From Cinclus cinclus (taxonomy: Eukaryota > Chordata > Aves > Passeriformes > Cinclidae), in assembly GCF_963662255.1 (NCBI RefSeq), contig NC_085052.1, positions 18,976,351-19,040,350 on the forward strand: DNA of 64,000 nucleotides, in the 5' to 3' direction. A model generated the notes under the pieces. That model was not told the DNA's origin. It saw only the letters and a program-made list of their open reading frames with translations, and ran no database searches. This document shows positions 54,691 to 64,000 of this stretch, in pieces. The stretch's first letter is position 1, and each line of letters starts with the position of its first letter. Made by a program: the position numbers and the translations under genes.

Positions 54691-57600
54691 AGTGCCAGAG
54701 CTTAATGGCTTTTCCATTTGATTCTAGCTGATTCAAACACAAGAAAGGGTGGTGGTTTGTTCTCCAGGCTTAGCCCAGTGTCTAGTTCATGGGGTGTGTG
54801 ACTCAGTGGTGCTGCAGTGTTGTGGGGACACATGCAGAGACCCCCAGGCTGCACAGCACAGGCCTCCTGCAGGGCAGCATCACAGGCTCCCCCACCACAC
54901 ACTCCAGGTTTTTGTCCATTATAGCTGTTTTCTTTTGTTGTTATGTAATCTCCGATAATGAAAGTCCAGTTTGAAGAGGATGCTTAATGTGGTATTAGTC
55001 AGTTGAAATATAAGTGTAAATTACATGCCTGCAGCTAGAAAAAGATGGTTACAACAGAAAACATCCCTCTTTAGTAGCATAGTATAATCAAGAGAGCTGA
55101 TCAAAAAAGAATTTTGATGAACCAGTATTCCATTGGAAAATGCAGAATCCTCCAAATTGAACCATTTTCTAGAAATGTTAAATGTTGACTGGAATTCTTG
55201 GCAGAAGTTTGAATTGACCCAGAATGCAATGGATTATTTGGTTTTGCTTTTCTCACTATATTTATAAGCTATTTTGTTTTTTCAATGCTATCAAAACAGA
55301 AACTTTAACATTATTTTCATGCCTCTGCATTGAATTTCCTTCAGAATTAACATTCTGTTCTGCCCCATTCTGTGCACTTTATTTTTCATTTCACTTCATG
55401 ATGAAAATAAATGTAGAAATAACAGAATTTCCTGTAAGCTGGAATTTCAACTTTTCTATCTCTTTCTAGAGATCAGCAATTCTAAAAGGCAATGGAATAT
55501 TTTCCCCAATATTATGACAAGGCAGAAAATGTTACTTGGAAAATATTTGTATCTCTTGAATAGTGTCTGGTTATTGTATAATAGGCCAAGTTCTGAACCA
55601 TCTCAAAAAAAATAAAAAATAGGGTTAAACACAGCAGGTTTGTCTACACTGATTTCCAGAGCCACCCATGCAGTGAAGGGAACTGCCATGTAAGTGTATG
55701 GCCTCAATCACATAATTTGGTAAACTGCAATCAGTGATGCTGATGGAAGGAGGGGAGAGCCTTCAGCCCTCATGCCCCACCAGCACAGGCGTTGCTGTCT
55801 GAAATGCGGAGATTTCTGGGAGTTGTGTCTGTGTTGTTGGTTTGCTGCCAGTGTTTTTCTGCGGATGTCTCTCTGTTATATATTTGAAGAATTTTTATGG
55901 AGGTACGTGGAAGTGTTTTGGACATGTAACAGAGAAAAATGAATTAATCTTTGGCTTGCAAGAAGCATGAGCTCCATCACCCAGCCATGAGTAGGCCTGC
56001 ACTAAAGACCATTGGAGCAAATCTGCAGTTCCCATTTGCCTCCCTGAGGTCTAGGTTCAGGTTGGCAGAGCAGGACTCTGTTGTGTGGTATCAGAGATGG
56101 GCACCCTACCACTAAGGGGTGCACCAGCCACCTTGAAACCGTCAGGGCCCAAGGGTGGCACAGACAGATGCTGTGAGCTGGTTTTGATGTGTGTGTGATG
56201 GCTCCAGCCCAAACCGCAGTTCCCTCCTGGATCCAGGTGATGCTGAAAGAGCAGCATGTAAATGACAGTGAGCTTGTCCCCAGCTCTCCTGTGCACCCTG
56301 GAAGAGTGATTGCTTCCAGTCGTGGACCATGAACTTGCAAACGCTCACACAATCCTGGTCCTGCAGTTTAGATTGGGCTCAACACTCTGTCACCCGAATT
56401 CGAAGCAGGTCTGTTGCAGAACACCCACCTGAGCATTGCAGCATGCCCCAGCCAGGGTGGTCAAAGCATCTGGCCACATGTTCCTCTGAGGAAGGAGCTC
56501 TTGGAATTCAGCATCTGTATTGCAAGCATTTTCTGTGCCTTTGTAGCTGTGCTTATGTTTCTTGCCAGTGCCTCAGGGAGCACTCTGTGAAGCTGAAATA
56601 ATGTAAGATCTGTTCTGCTCAGGGTGTTTCACTCCCTGGATGGTAGGAATACTACAAGAAGACCAGATCTTGCAGTATTTCAGCCCTATAAGTGGCTCCT
56701 CGAGGCAAAGAAAGACTCATGAAGAAGAAACACAAATACAAATACCAAGATATTTGATTTCCCAGTGTGATCTTTCTTCCTCTTCTGCTGTTCATGTACT
56801 CACTGGTACCCATGCAAAAAATAAAAAGAACCACCCTACTCACAAACCAACTATATGTGAAGTGGATATTACGGGACATGACTTATGATTTTATAAAATA
56901 CTTTCACATACTCATACAGTAGAGGCATAGATGGGACAAAATAAATGTCAAAATTTGTCTGTGATTTTGCCATAAGGTATGTGTGGGTTGGGGCCCAAAT
57001 TCATGATCTCGTAGGCAAGAGCCAACTCATGTATTTTAATACACAGAGCTGCCATGGAGCATTTTCACATGGGTGTCTTGAACTGCAGCCACGAGCATGG
57101 CAAAATCAGACTGGAAGACCACCAACAGCTTGGGAATTTGGACACGTACATGTTGGAGTGTGTCATACAAAATGTGTATGGGGAATATGAGCTGTGCAAT
57201 AACCATGATACACAGGACACACGTGTGTCAGAAATCATATGTCCACATGTGTGCTGCTGAGCAGAGGAGGGAGCAGCCAGCAGGGGTGCTGGAGGCCAAG
57301 ATTTGCAAAGATACTTAATGTTAACTTCAGAATTTGCAACTTGTGTGAGAAAAACCCCCATCTTGTTGCCTCCTGTTCTGCTCTGGAGCCCTCTGTGACA
57401 GCCCAGCTGCATTTGGGACATCAAAAGTGCCAACATGGGTGGATGTGGAGGGCTGTCAGTAGGCCAGTTGTTTGATACAAGGTAAATCCAAATCACATTT
57501 CTCAGTCTCATGGGTCTTTTTTCTGGAACATGCATCCCTGTGTTGGGCTGGACAGAGGAAAACACAAGCAGGACTTTGGGGCAAGAAAGGTACAAGACGG

Positions 57601-57929
57601 GAGCATGAAGGTACAAGCCTGTGTCTGGGAAATGGTTCTTCCATGGACATTTCTGAGAAAATAAGTGCTTGTTCATAGACAGGGAGAGACTGGATCTTCT
57701 ATGAAAAGAAAAGAATGGTGTAAAGTGCTAGAAAAAAGGACACCCTTTTTTGGAAAACCCACATTTCTCAGCCAGAACTTCTGTTCAGAGGGATGGTTGG
57801 CTTTTTGCCTGCCAGTTTGGCATGCAGAACTACTGTGGTGAGTTGTGTGTAAGGTACTGTTTTCCAGCCAGGTTTGTTTCTGGCTGTGTTTCACTTTCAT
57901 TTGTTCTTTGTCATTTGTTCTTCTTCTCT
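54691..57929. other. Unremarkable non-coding sequence, AT-rich on the left
   Basis: 54950-55640 is AT-rich without CpG. 55615-55745 has TTTGTCTACACTGATTTCC and TTGGTAAACTGC words reminiscent of the same ancient repeat suspected at 31.6 kb, too diverged to call. The longest frame of the window (203 codons, minus 57065-57676) has no recognisable domain. Confidence 0.45.
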
Positions 57930-57990
57930 TTGAAACATTTTAATTGCCTAATCAGTTTGCAGAGTCATCAGCGTGTGAGGTAGCAGTCTC
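57930..57990. promoter_or_regulatory. Short candidate conserved element
   Basis: ATTTTAATTGCCTAATCAG near 57937 then AGTCATCAGCGTG with one retained CpG. Weak. Confidence 0.28.
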
Positions 57991-58499
57991 TCTCACACAT
58001 ACACGGGCCTTCCTACCCGAGCATGTTCCCATGACTGACTGAGGTGAGCAGTCAGCACCTCCACTAAGGCATAGAGACAAGGGCCAGACCGCACAGCAGC
58101 CAGAGAAGGCAGTGGTGCCCATCCAGACATCAGGCAGGTTATGGATATGGAGCTGATTTTTGTGATGGTGGTGGGACATCGACCAGTGGGGCACTGCTGT
58201 CCCAGGCTGTGTGGAGCTGCATGCCCTGTACACACAACAGGGCTGAACAAGATGCCCTGGCATCTTGGTGCCTCCTTCCAGCTGGGATAGGCAATGTAGA
58301 TGCCCCTCTGGAAGGAAAAGGAGGGGGTCTGATAGAGAAGCTCCATGCCATGAAGATTTGAACTTCACAGGATGACTGCATTGGTGGGGCACAACCCTCT
58401 GTTTGCACAGGGCTGGGTGGTGCAAGCCATGATGCAAGAGACAACCTTGGAAATTTCCTGAATTACAGGGCTGGAGCCAGCTCCTGCTCTGGGGAAGGT
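57991..58499. other. Unremarkable non-coding sequence
   Basis: GC-leaning. A 202-codon minus-strand frame (57952-58560) spans it but has no family resemblance and overlaps other frames. Confidence 0.42.
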
Positions 58500-58735
58500 G
58501 GATGCTGCGTCTCAGTCCATAAAGTCCCCGGAATGGGAGAAAGGGGCGAGAGACACACAAAGTCAGTAGTAAAAAGAAATGAAAGTCGGCAGCTCGCCAC
58601 AGTGGAGTGCAGACTCTGCAGAGCTGCCTCTTTTATTGGCACCCAGACTGGAGGGAGGTTTATGCTCTCAAACAAGCCAAATTGGAAATGGAGCACGGGC
58701 CAGAGCCCTGAAAGCAGGCTGCTGCTCCTGGTGGC
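58500..58735. promoter_or_regulatory. Candidate conserved non-coding element
   Basis: Retained CpGs near 58508, 58530, 58547, 58588 and 58596. CTCTTTTATTGGCACC near 58628 holds an ATTGG (CCAAT) word, and AACAAGCCAAATTGG follows near 58670. A plus frame stays open for 125 codons (58533-58910) but its content is not protein-like to me. Confidence 0.36.
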
Positions 58736-59244
58736 AGGAAGGGTATGTGGACACCTGAAATCCTCTCCTTTTCCTCATATTTCTCTTCTCCATCCTTCCT
58801 CCTTTCCACCCATTTTTCACTGTCCCTCTTCCTGTCTCAAACCTTCCCCTTCCTGTGGCTGGGCTTGTCCCCCAGTGCTGATTTTCCCAACAGCTCCTGC
58901 CATCAACTAATACTGAGAACCCCTTTTGGTGGTGGAGATAGGCCAGTCTGCTCAAGGGCAGCCAGTCCGGGTGGCGCAGTGAGGTTGGGAGGAGGTATCT
59001 GTGGCCCTCTCTTTCTACTGCTTTTCTGCTAAATGTAGAGGGCCAATTTGCAGTACAGTGACAATGTGTTGCATGTCTGTCCTCATGTTTCTATTGTCCT
59101 ACTATTAGGAAGAGAGGAAGTGTGCAAGGACATGGCAGAATCAGAGCAAACAGCAGACATGATATTGAAAGAACAGAGCAGCCCCATTGCCCAAGCTGGT
59201 CCATTGTCTAGCATGGCAAGTTTTGGTTAGCAGCTGGATGCCAG
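58736..59244. other. Unremarkable non-coding sequence
   Basis: Pyrimidine-rich part at 58760-58860. No feature otherwise. Confidence 0.45.
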
Positions 59245-59310
59245 ATATGACATGAAAATAATTTGTTTATTAATGTGAAGCTTAAAGTCATAAAGGCAAT
59301 AGGTGGGGAG
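59245..59310. promoter_or_regulatory. Short AT-rich candidate element
   Basis: AAATAATTTGTTTATTAATG and CATAAAGGCAATAGG words near 59255-59302. Homeodomain- and FOX-like but short. Confidence 0.27.
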
Positions 59311-59534
59311 AATTGGGTGTTCATTCCTCAGCAAGTTCCCCAAGTCTGTGCTGAGCAGGGCACAGAGATCACTGTGATGCTCCAGGATCCAGCTCTGATG
59401 TGCTGAGTCTGTTCTGGGACATCCAGGTATGTCAATAAAAGAGCATTAGAAACCGAAGGTGAGAGATCAGTCACCAGCTACTCTGGGGACCTGAACTCTC
59501 TTCTCCAGCTGATTTTTTTCCAAGTAATTTCATT
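59311..59534. other. Unremarkable non-coding sequence
   Basis: No feature recognised. Confidence 0.4.
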
Positions 59535-59600
59535 TATTCAATGCCTCAGTTTGCTGCCTGCAAAAAGCCCAAAGGGATTATGACATCTGTTGTCACATTA
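59535..59600 (+). repeat. MIR-like SINE fragment (degraded)
   Basis: TGCCTCAGTTTGCTGCCTGC then AAAAAGCCCAAAGGGATTAT corresponds to the MIR phrase TGCCTCAGTTTCCCCATCTG, TAAAATGGGGATAAT. Confidence 0.48.
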
Positions 59601-59804
59601 AAGTGGGGTCTTGACTATGAGGAGGTCAGATACCATGGTGGGACTGTTTGCAGTCTGAAACAATACTCCCATCCCACGTGGTGCTCTGCAGCGTTGTTTC
59701 ATCTGCTGGGAAAAGGTCCTGCTAAAGTCAGCTCGGTGCTTATGGACTGTCTTCCAGCCAGCATGCAGGGAAATTGTTTGCTCTCTTTCTTTCCTCCAGT
59801 TTTG
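59601..59804. other. Unremarkable non-coding sequence
   Basis: No feature recognised. Confidence 0.4.
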
Positions 59805-59890
59805 GCTGTTGAAGCAAAAACACATAATAAAGTAAAGAGGGTTTTAATGACAATCTGCCGGCATGTTTAATATTCCAGCTTGAGGAATGA
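59805..59890. promoter_or_regulatory. Short candidate conserved element
   Basis: ACACATAATAAAGTAAAG and GGGTTTTAATGACAATC near 59820-59853, then a GCCGGCATG word with a retained CpG. Weak. Confidence 0.3.
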
Positions 59891-60689
59891 TCCAGTTATG
59901 TACTGGAGCCAAGGGAAGGGATGTCATTACTTCCAGTGCACACTGAATCAGTGTCTTTGCAAAGAGAAGCAAACATCACAAAGGACCTGGCTGCTCACCA
60001 CTGACCCACAAAACAAAGCCATAGCTCCAACAGAATATTGAGCTTTAGATTCAGGGCTTGCTCTCTTGCAGTCACTGTGTTACAGACCCATGAAGAAAGC
60101 AGAACCTGGATGCTCTACGCAGCTTTACTGAGTATTCTTTCCCCCTGCAATGCTCAGTAAGGTTTTTTTCTCCTCAGGGAAAGGTACAGGAAGTTTTCTG
60201 TACAAAACCTTGGCATTTCCCAATTCAGGTCTGAGAGACAGATTCAGATGTGTGCTTTTGCTGCACCTCTTTGTAGCTGAGACTCTCACCACATCTGCTG
60301 GATTTATGGTCCCAAATTGGCTATGTCATCCAGTAATCCTTCCTGTGAACACAAATATTTGGACAACTCTCATTGTTTCAGAAGCAGACTAGCCTGTGTG
60401 GCTCCACTGACATTACCTACTCTGCCAGGCAGGTGGCTGCAGAGAAAACAGCTTATCTATACAGCGCATTGGAATGACAGAAGTGGATTCTTGATAGCAA
60501 AGAGGATGAGGGACCTCTGCATACAAGGACCAGTTACCCTTTTCAGCCCAACTGGCAGTGGAATCTAGTCTGGTCCTGCCATCAAATCAACACGGCATCT
60601 GCCTGGAGCAGAGCTGGATTTTGAACTAACTGGAGGTTGAATCCAGGGTACTTGTAGGGGTTCCACTGCTTCCAAATACTGAGGGTGAG
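59891..60689. other. Unremarkable non-coding sequence
   Basis: No repeat family or exon recognised. Confidence 0.45.
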
Positions 60690-60795
60690 GCAGAAAATCA
60701 GATGAAGAACCTAAGGGCTGTAATATGTCACAGAGTGCAAGGAGAGCTTCTCAAGAAGCGAAGCTACTGGTGTGGCAGAGCCAGAGACCTCTGGC
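60690..60795 (-). repeat. MIR-like SINE fragment, reverse orientation
   Basis: CAGATGAAGAACCTAAGG, then a TGTCACAGAGTGCAAGG phrase and GGTGTGGCAGAGCCAGAGA match the order of a MIR read backwards (ACAGATGAGGAAACTGAGG, GTCACACAGCTAG, GTGGCAGAGCCAGGA). Confidence 0.42.
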
Positions 60796-61498
60796 AGCTG
60801 AAATCTTACTGACTGTTGAAAGCTTCCCAGCATTTTGGAGTCAGGATTTGAGAGTTAGTGTGCAGTAGTCAGCAAAATCACAGCAGGAATGTAACTGATT
60901 CATAGCATTGAATCCTTGTCCGAATGGAACAGGTCCACAAGGCCAGATGCTCGGGCTCCAAGTGGTAGCAGAGTTTATAGCTAGGTTGGAAAAAGGAAAG
61001 GTCAACTTGGGGGCAATGCCAAGTGAACGTCTGCTGTCTTTGTACTAAGGGGTCAGAGGCAAAAATATCTAAGAAAGGTGGAAAGAAAGGGTCTAGCTTA
61101 TGACACCAGCGAAGAGAGGACCCTCTCTTTCTCTTTAAGACAAAGTTGAGCATCTACTTTTCCCCAGGGGCTGACATCAGACTGTCTCCTTTGTAGGGGC
61201 CTGGCAGTCAGGTGTAAACCACCACGGCCTCGCTCCCTGCAGTAGCTGTGCTGGGGATGCAGTCCAGCAGATCTCACAGAGAGGCAAAGCTCGTTCCTCT
61301 TCGAATCGAGCAGGTGGTAGCAACCTGGTATTTCAGGCATGCTACCTTCATTCCCAACCACAGCTGAACCCCTGATGCAAGGAGACTTTACAAGACCCAT
61401 GAGAGATACCAAAAGGCTGACCCTTGCTGTCATTGGGAGGGAGGAACTTTCTGGTTACCTCTAAGCAAAAAGGACAAAGCATTATAAGATATATTTAA
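60796..61498. other. Unremarkable non-coding sequence
   Basis: No feature recognised. Confidence 0.45.
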
Positions 61499-61535
61499 TA
61501 AAACAAAACAAAACAAAACACACACACACACACAG
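61499..61535. repeat. (AAAAC)n then (CA)n compound microsatellite
   Basis: About four AAAAC units that pass directly into eight CA units. Confidence 0.88.
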
Positions 61536-61559
61536 AAGGGGAAAAAAAAGGAAAAGAGG

Positions 61560-61812
61560 CCAATGCACAGGAAGGTAATGTGTTCATTTGAATAATGGGC
61601 AAAATCAAATTAATTCTACATTAAATAGTTCTGAATAAAGGGTTTAAGTCAGCAGTTTCAAACTTGTTTTCCTTAATTACTTTCCGTGTTTAATGTCATT
61701 AAGAAGATTAAAAATTCATTAACAAGAGTAGTAAAGTGGCAAATCAGTAAAGCTATCACTCCAGGTTAAAAACTACGCTGAGGTTGACACTTTGTACACT
61801 TGCACAGGCGTT
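61560..61812. promoter_or_regulatory. Candidate conserved non-coding element
   Basis: AT-rich and homeodomain-dense: AATCAAATTAATTCTAC near 61605, CCTTAATTACTTTCCG near 61671, TTTAATGTCATTAAGAAG and ATTAAAAATTCATTAAC near 61689-61723, ATCAGTAAAGC near 61744. Retained CpG near 61685, 61776 and 61809. Adjacent to the compound microsatellite on its left, like several other blocks. Confidence 0.47.
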
Positions 61813-63094
61813 GTGTGGAATGCTCCTGGGGAGCTGGGATGGCTTTGGGGAGTCCTGCCAGCCCTCTCCAGCTAGGCCAACCAGGGAGGTAGCCAAAGGG
61901 CCAGCCTTGATGGAAGTGGCAACCAGTTTAACCATTAACTAAGCAAGACAGAAGGCAGCATTTAGCAGAAGGGCAGCATGGACTAGAAAAAGTGCAGCAG
62001 TATAACCCCTGAATATGGCTAGCATCACAAACAGACTCAACCATGGAGAATGGCAGGTATTACAGAGCAGTAAGGCGTGCTAAGGCAATCCAGTTGCTTG
62101 ATTGGCCTTGTGTCCTGAGCCCTCTGAGTGTGAAGGAGGGCACTGAGCACCAGGCAACCACCAGGCTGGCCTGTGGGGATCAGGCAGGATCGGGGGAGAG
62201 ATTTGGGGCATTTTTATTTCCTTTAGCCTTAAAAGATGCAAATATTCCTAGTCTCTAGGAGTGAGTACACAGCTTGAGAGCATAATAAGGCTTGTTTAGG
62301 GACTGCAACCAAAGCACACAACTCCATCAGCTTTGGGAATCCTGCCCATTGCTGCATTCCCAAAGAACCTCAAGGTGCTGGATGACACACAGATCCCCCT
62401 GCAGCCCATCCCAGGTGAGTGAGAGATCATCTTCACACAACAGCTCTGATTTAGATAAGCCAAGCAGGTGAAAGGCTCATGGAGACATGAACCCCAAATC
62501 ACCTAGCACTGCTGTTCCAGGGGCAGAAGGTAGGCTCTGATCTCTCCCTAGTACAGTGCAGCAGTCTGCTGGTGTCACCCCACAGCAGCACTGCAAAACT
62601 GGCCATGCTGGCCTTGCAGAACCAGCCTCCAAGAATCATGACATCAGCTGTTTAAAAATGGTCTCATTGTATCACTTTTTTTTCCCTATTTCTTGAGTTC
62701 CTAAGGGTTTTTTTTTTAATCTTTATCTTGAAAACGCTCCATTCTGGCACACAGGAGTGCAGAGCAATGAGCTGCCTGCAGCCCCACACTTGGATCACAC
62801 TTGGTGAGTCCCAGCCACGTATATTTGGCTGTGTGTCTCTGTGATGTGCAACACACAATGTGAAGGTTCTGGTCATTTGGGTTTTGAGGTGCAAAAGCTG
62901 GGATTGCAGGGCTGTGCCTGGGAATGGAGAGGGAATCAGAAAGCCACAGAGGTGTGCTGCCATATGACAGAGCAGCAACCGTGCTGCCCTGGCACCTGGT
63001 AAAGCACGCAACTGGCAGGAGTGCTCTGCACATTGTTAGTGCCTGTCAGCAAAGAGCTGGTTCCTACACGAGACTGCACAGACCCCAAGAGCCC
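61813..63094. other. Unremarkable non-coding sequence
   Basis: T-rich runs near 62677-62684 and 62708-62718. Chance frames on both strands around 62.7-63.1 kb. Confidence 0.46.
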
Positions 63095-63150
63095 ATTATC
63101 CTCAGTTATTAGGGGAAGAAACTGAGGCACGGAAGAGTCACTGATACGCA
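63095..63150 (-). repeat. MIR-like SINE fragment, reverse orientation
   Basis: TTATTAGGGGAAGAAACTGA followed by GGCACGGAAGAGTCACTGA is a good match to the reverse-read MIR core (ACAGATGAGGAAACTGAGGC, ACAGAGAGGTTAAGTGAC). Confidence 0.55.
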
Positions 63151-64000
63151 CTGCTCAATTTCCCATGCAGGGAACTGTAGGTAACACCCTTCTGCCTTCA
63201 CTTCCACATGCTTGCTTGCAGCCCAGGCTTCGGCAGCATCACTCTTAATCTGGAAAATAGCAGAGTCCACTTGGGAAAACCCATTATTTGAGGTCTGAAG
63301 CTGTAAGAAATAATAGAGTCAGTAGAAGGAGTGAAAAAATCTCCCAAATCCTTGAGCACAAAGGTATTACTAAGCCTAGGGTCATACATAAGGTCCCAAG
63401 ACAAGCAGCAGGTGGGTGCAGGAGAAAGGGGTATCCTCAGCTGAAGGCAGTGGGAAGTCTTTCACATGTTATGCACCAATCCCTTTTGCCTGCTCCCACA
63501 CATCCCAGGCCCCTGCCGTGTTGCAGAAACAAATTCTGAATTGTGCTGGGTTTACGTGCATTTCTTAGGATGCTCTTACCAACCAAACCAAGGCTGTAAG
63601 GGATCTGTGGGCTGCCCAGTGGCTGAATTTTCTTCTTCTTTTGCTTAGCAGAATAACACAAAGGTTTGACTTCTTTCTGCCCAGTTTTGGAATGGAAATG
63701 TTTTTGTCTTCAGTTTCCAAATTTTCCTGGGATCAGGAAGTCCCAGTCCTGCTCTGATGATCAGTGAAACAGAAAAACACATTTCCCCCCTATTTTTCCC
63801 CAGCTTTGATGAGGGGCTCCCATCTGCAAGGCCACACGTTTGTCCCGCTGCTCCCTCCCAGACACTGCAGGATCAAGCAAAAGCCCATTCTCACCACATC
63901 TCTTTGTTCCCCGGGGAAGTCATAGCAGCACTGTTTTGGGAGCAGGTGGGAGGAGGGAAGGACCTTTTTATTTATTTTTTTGCCCTCCCCTTTTATTCTT
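63151..64000. other. Unremarkable non-coding sequence to the window end
   Basis: No gene or repeat family recognised. T-rich words in the last 40 bases. Confidence 0.45.

Noticed and set aside
57065..57676. 203-codon open frame on the minus strand, longest in the window
   Set aside because: No recognisable domain, no splice or promoter context, overlaps frames on the other strand, and such a length is expected by chance in GC-leaning 64 kb.
57952..58560. 202-codon open frame on the minus strand
   Set aside because: Overlaps two other minus-strand frames and has Cys/His/Ser-rich, low-information content without family resemblance.
1..64000. CRISPR array, prokaryotic operon, phage or insertion sequence
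   Set aside because: No regularly spaced repeats, no ribosome-binding-site-led gene series, and the repeats present are eukaryotic (CR1, MIR-like, microsatellites).
1..64000. Endogenous retrovirus or LTR element
   Set aside because: No paired long terminal repeats, primer-binding site, or retroviral protein motifs recognised on either strand.

Overview
The window reads as vertebrate, most likely bird, nuclear DNA. It is almost certainly non-coding throughout: an intergenic or very long intronic stretch. No open reading frame on either strand exceeds about 200 codons. None of the longer ones resembles a known protein family, has plausible exon structure, or rises above what 64 kb of moderately GC-rich DNA gives by chance. 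Recognisable interspersed repeats are few: two CR1 LINE 3' ends (minus at about 5.8 kb, plus at about 39.7 kb), several very degraded MIR-like SINE pieces, and a few ancient palindromic or amniote-type repeat fragments. There are no Alu, B1 or L1 signatures. Sparse CR1 plus decayed MIR and short microsatellites is the usual texture of an avian chromosome. A turtle or crocodilian would normally carry more repeats.

The notable content is regulatory in appearance. One strong CpG island lies at about 18.8-19.65 kb and is the only convincing promoter-like region; it carries two exact CTAATTAG palindromes and a YY1-type motif. Around it, over the whole window, are some twenty blocks of 100-600 bp that look like conserved non-coding elements. 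They are AT-rich, free of repeats, dense in homeodomain (TAAT, GGATTA), PBX/MEIS, FOX, SOX, TCF and GATA-type words, and they keep CpG dinucleotides that normally decay in methylated AT-rich DNA. The strongest are at about 14.2-14.5, 15.6-15.9, 20.8-21.2, 27.0-27.4, 32.7-32.8, 34.9-35.1, 35.7-36.3, 37.7-38.0, 42.2-42.5, 45.8-46.2, 48.0-48.3, 51.7-52.3, 53.9-54.4 and 61.6-61.8 kb. Several abut or contain microsatellites (CA at 27.4 kb, GA at 35.8 kb, CA/GA at 52.0 kb).

Layout. 0-13.7 kb: ordinary DNA with an HNF1-like palindrome, one GATA/RUNX-type block at about 3.9 kb, a minus-strand CR1 and a palindromic ancient repeat at 11.1 kb. 13.7-21.2 kb: the densest regulatory zone, including the CpG island. 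21-34 kb: mostly featureless, with blocks at 22.7, 27.2 and 32.7 kb. 34.4-38 kb: a second dense cluster. 38-64 kb: blocks about every 3-6 kb separated by unremarkable DNA with decayed repeats.

Interpretation (inference): the combination suggests a gene desert or large intron holding enhancers of a developmental regulator, with the CpG island as a promoter of an unidentified transcript or a distal CpG-rich element. I could not identify the locus. Conservation was judged from composition and motifs only, without alignment, so every block needs a multi-species comparison. I found no sign of a new enzyme system, defence system or mobile genetic system.
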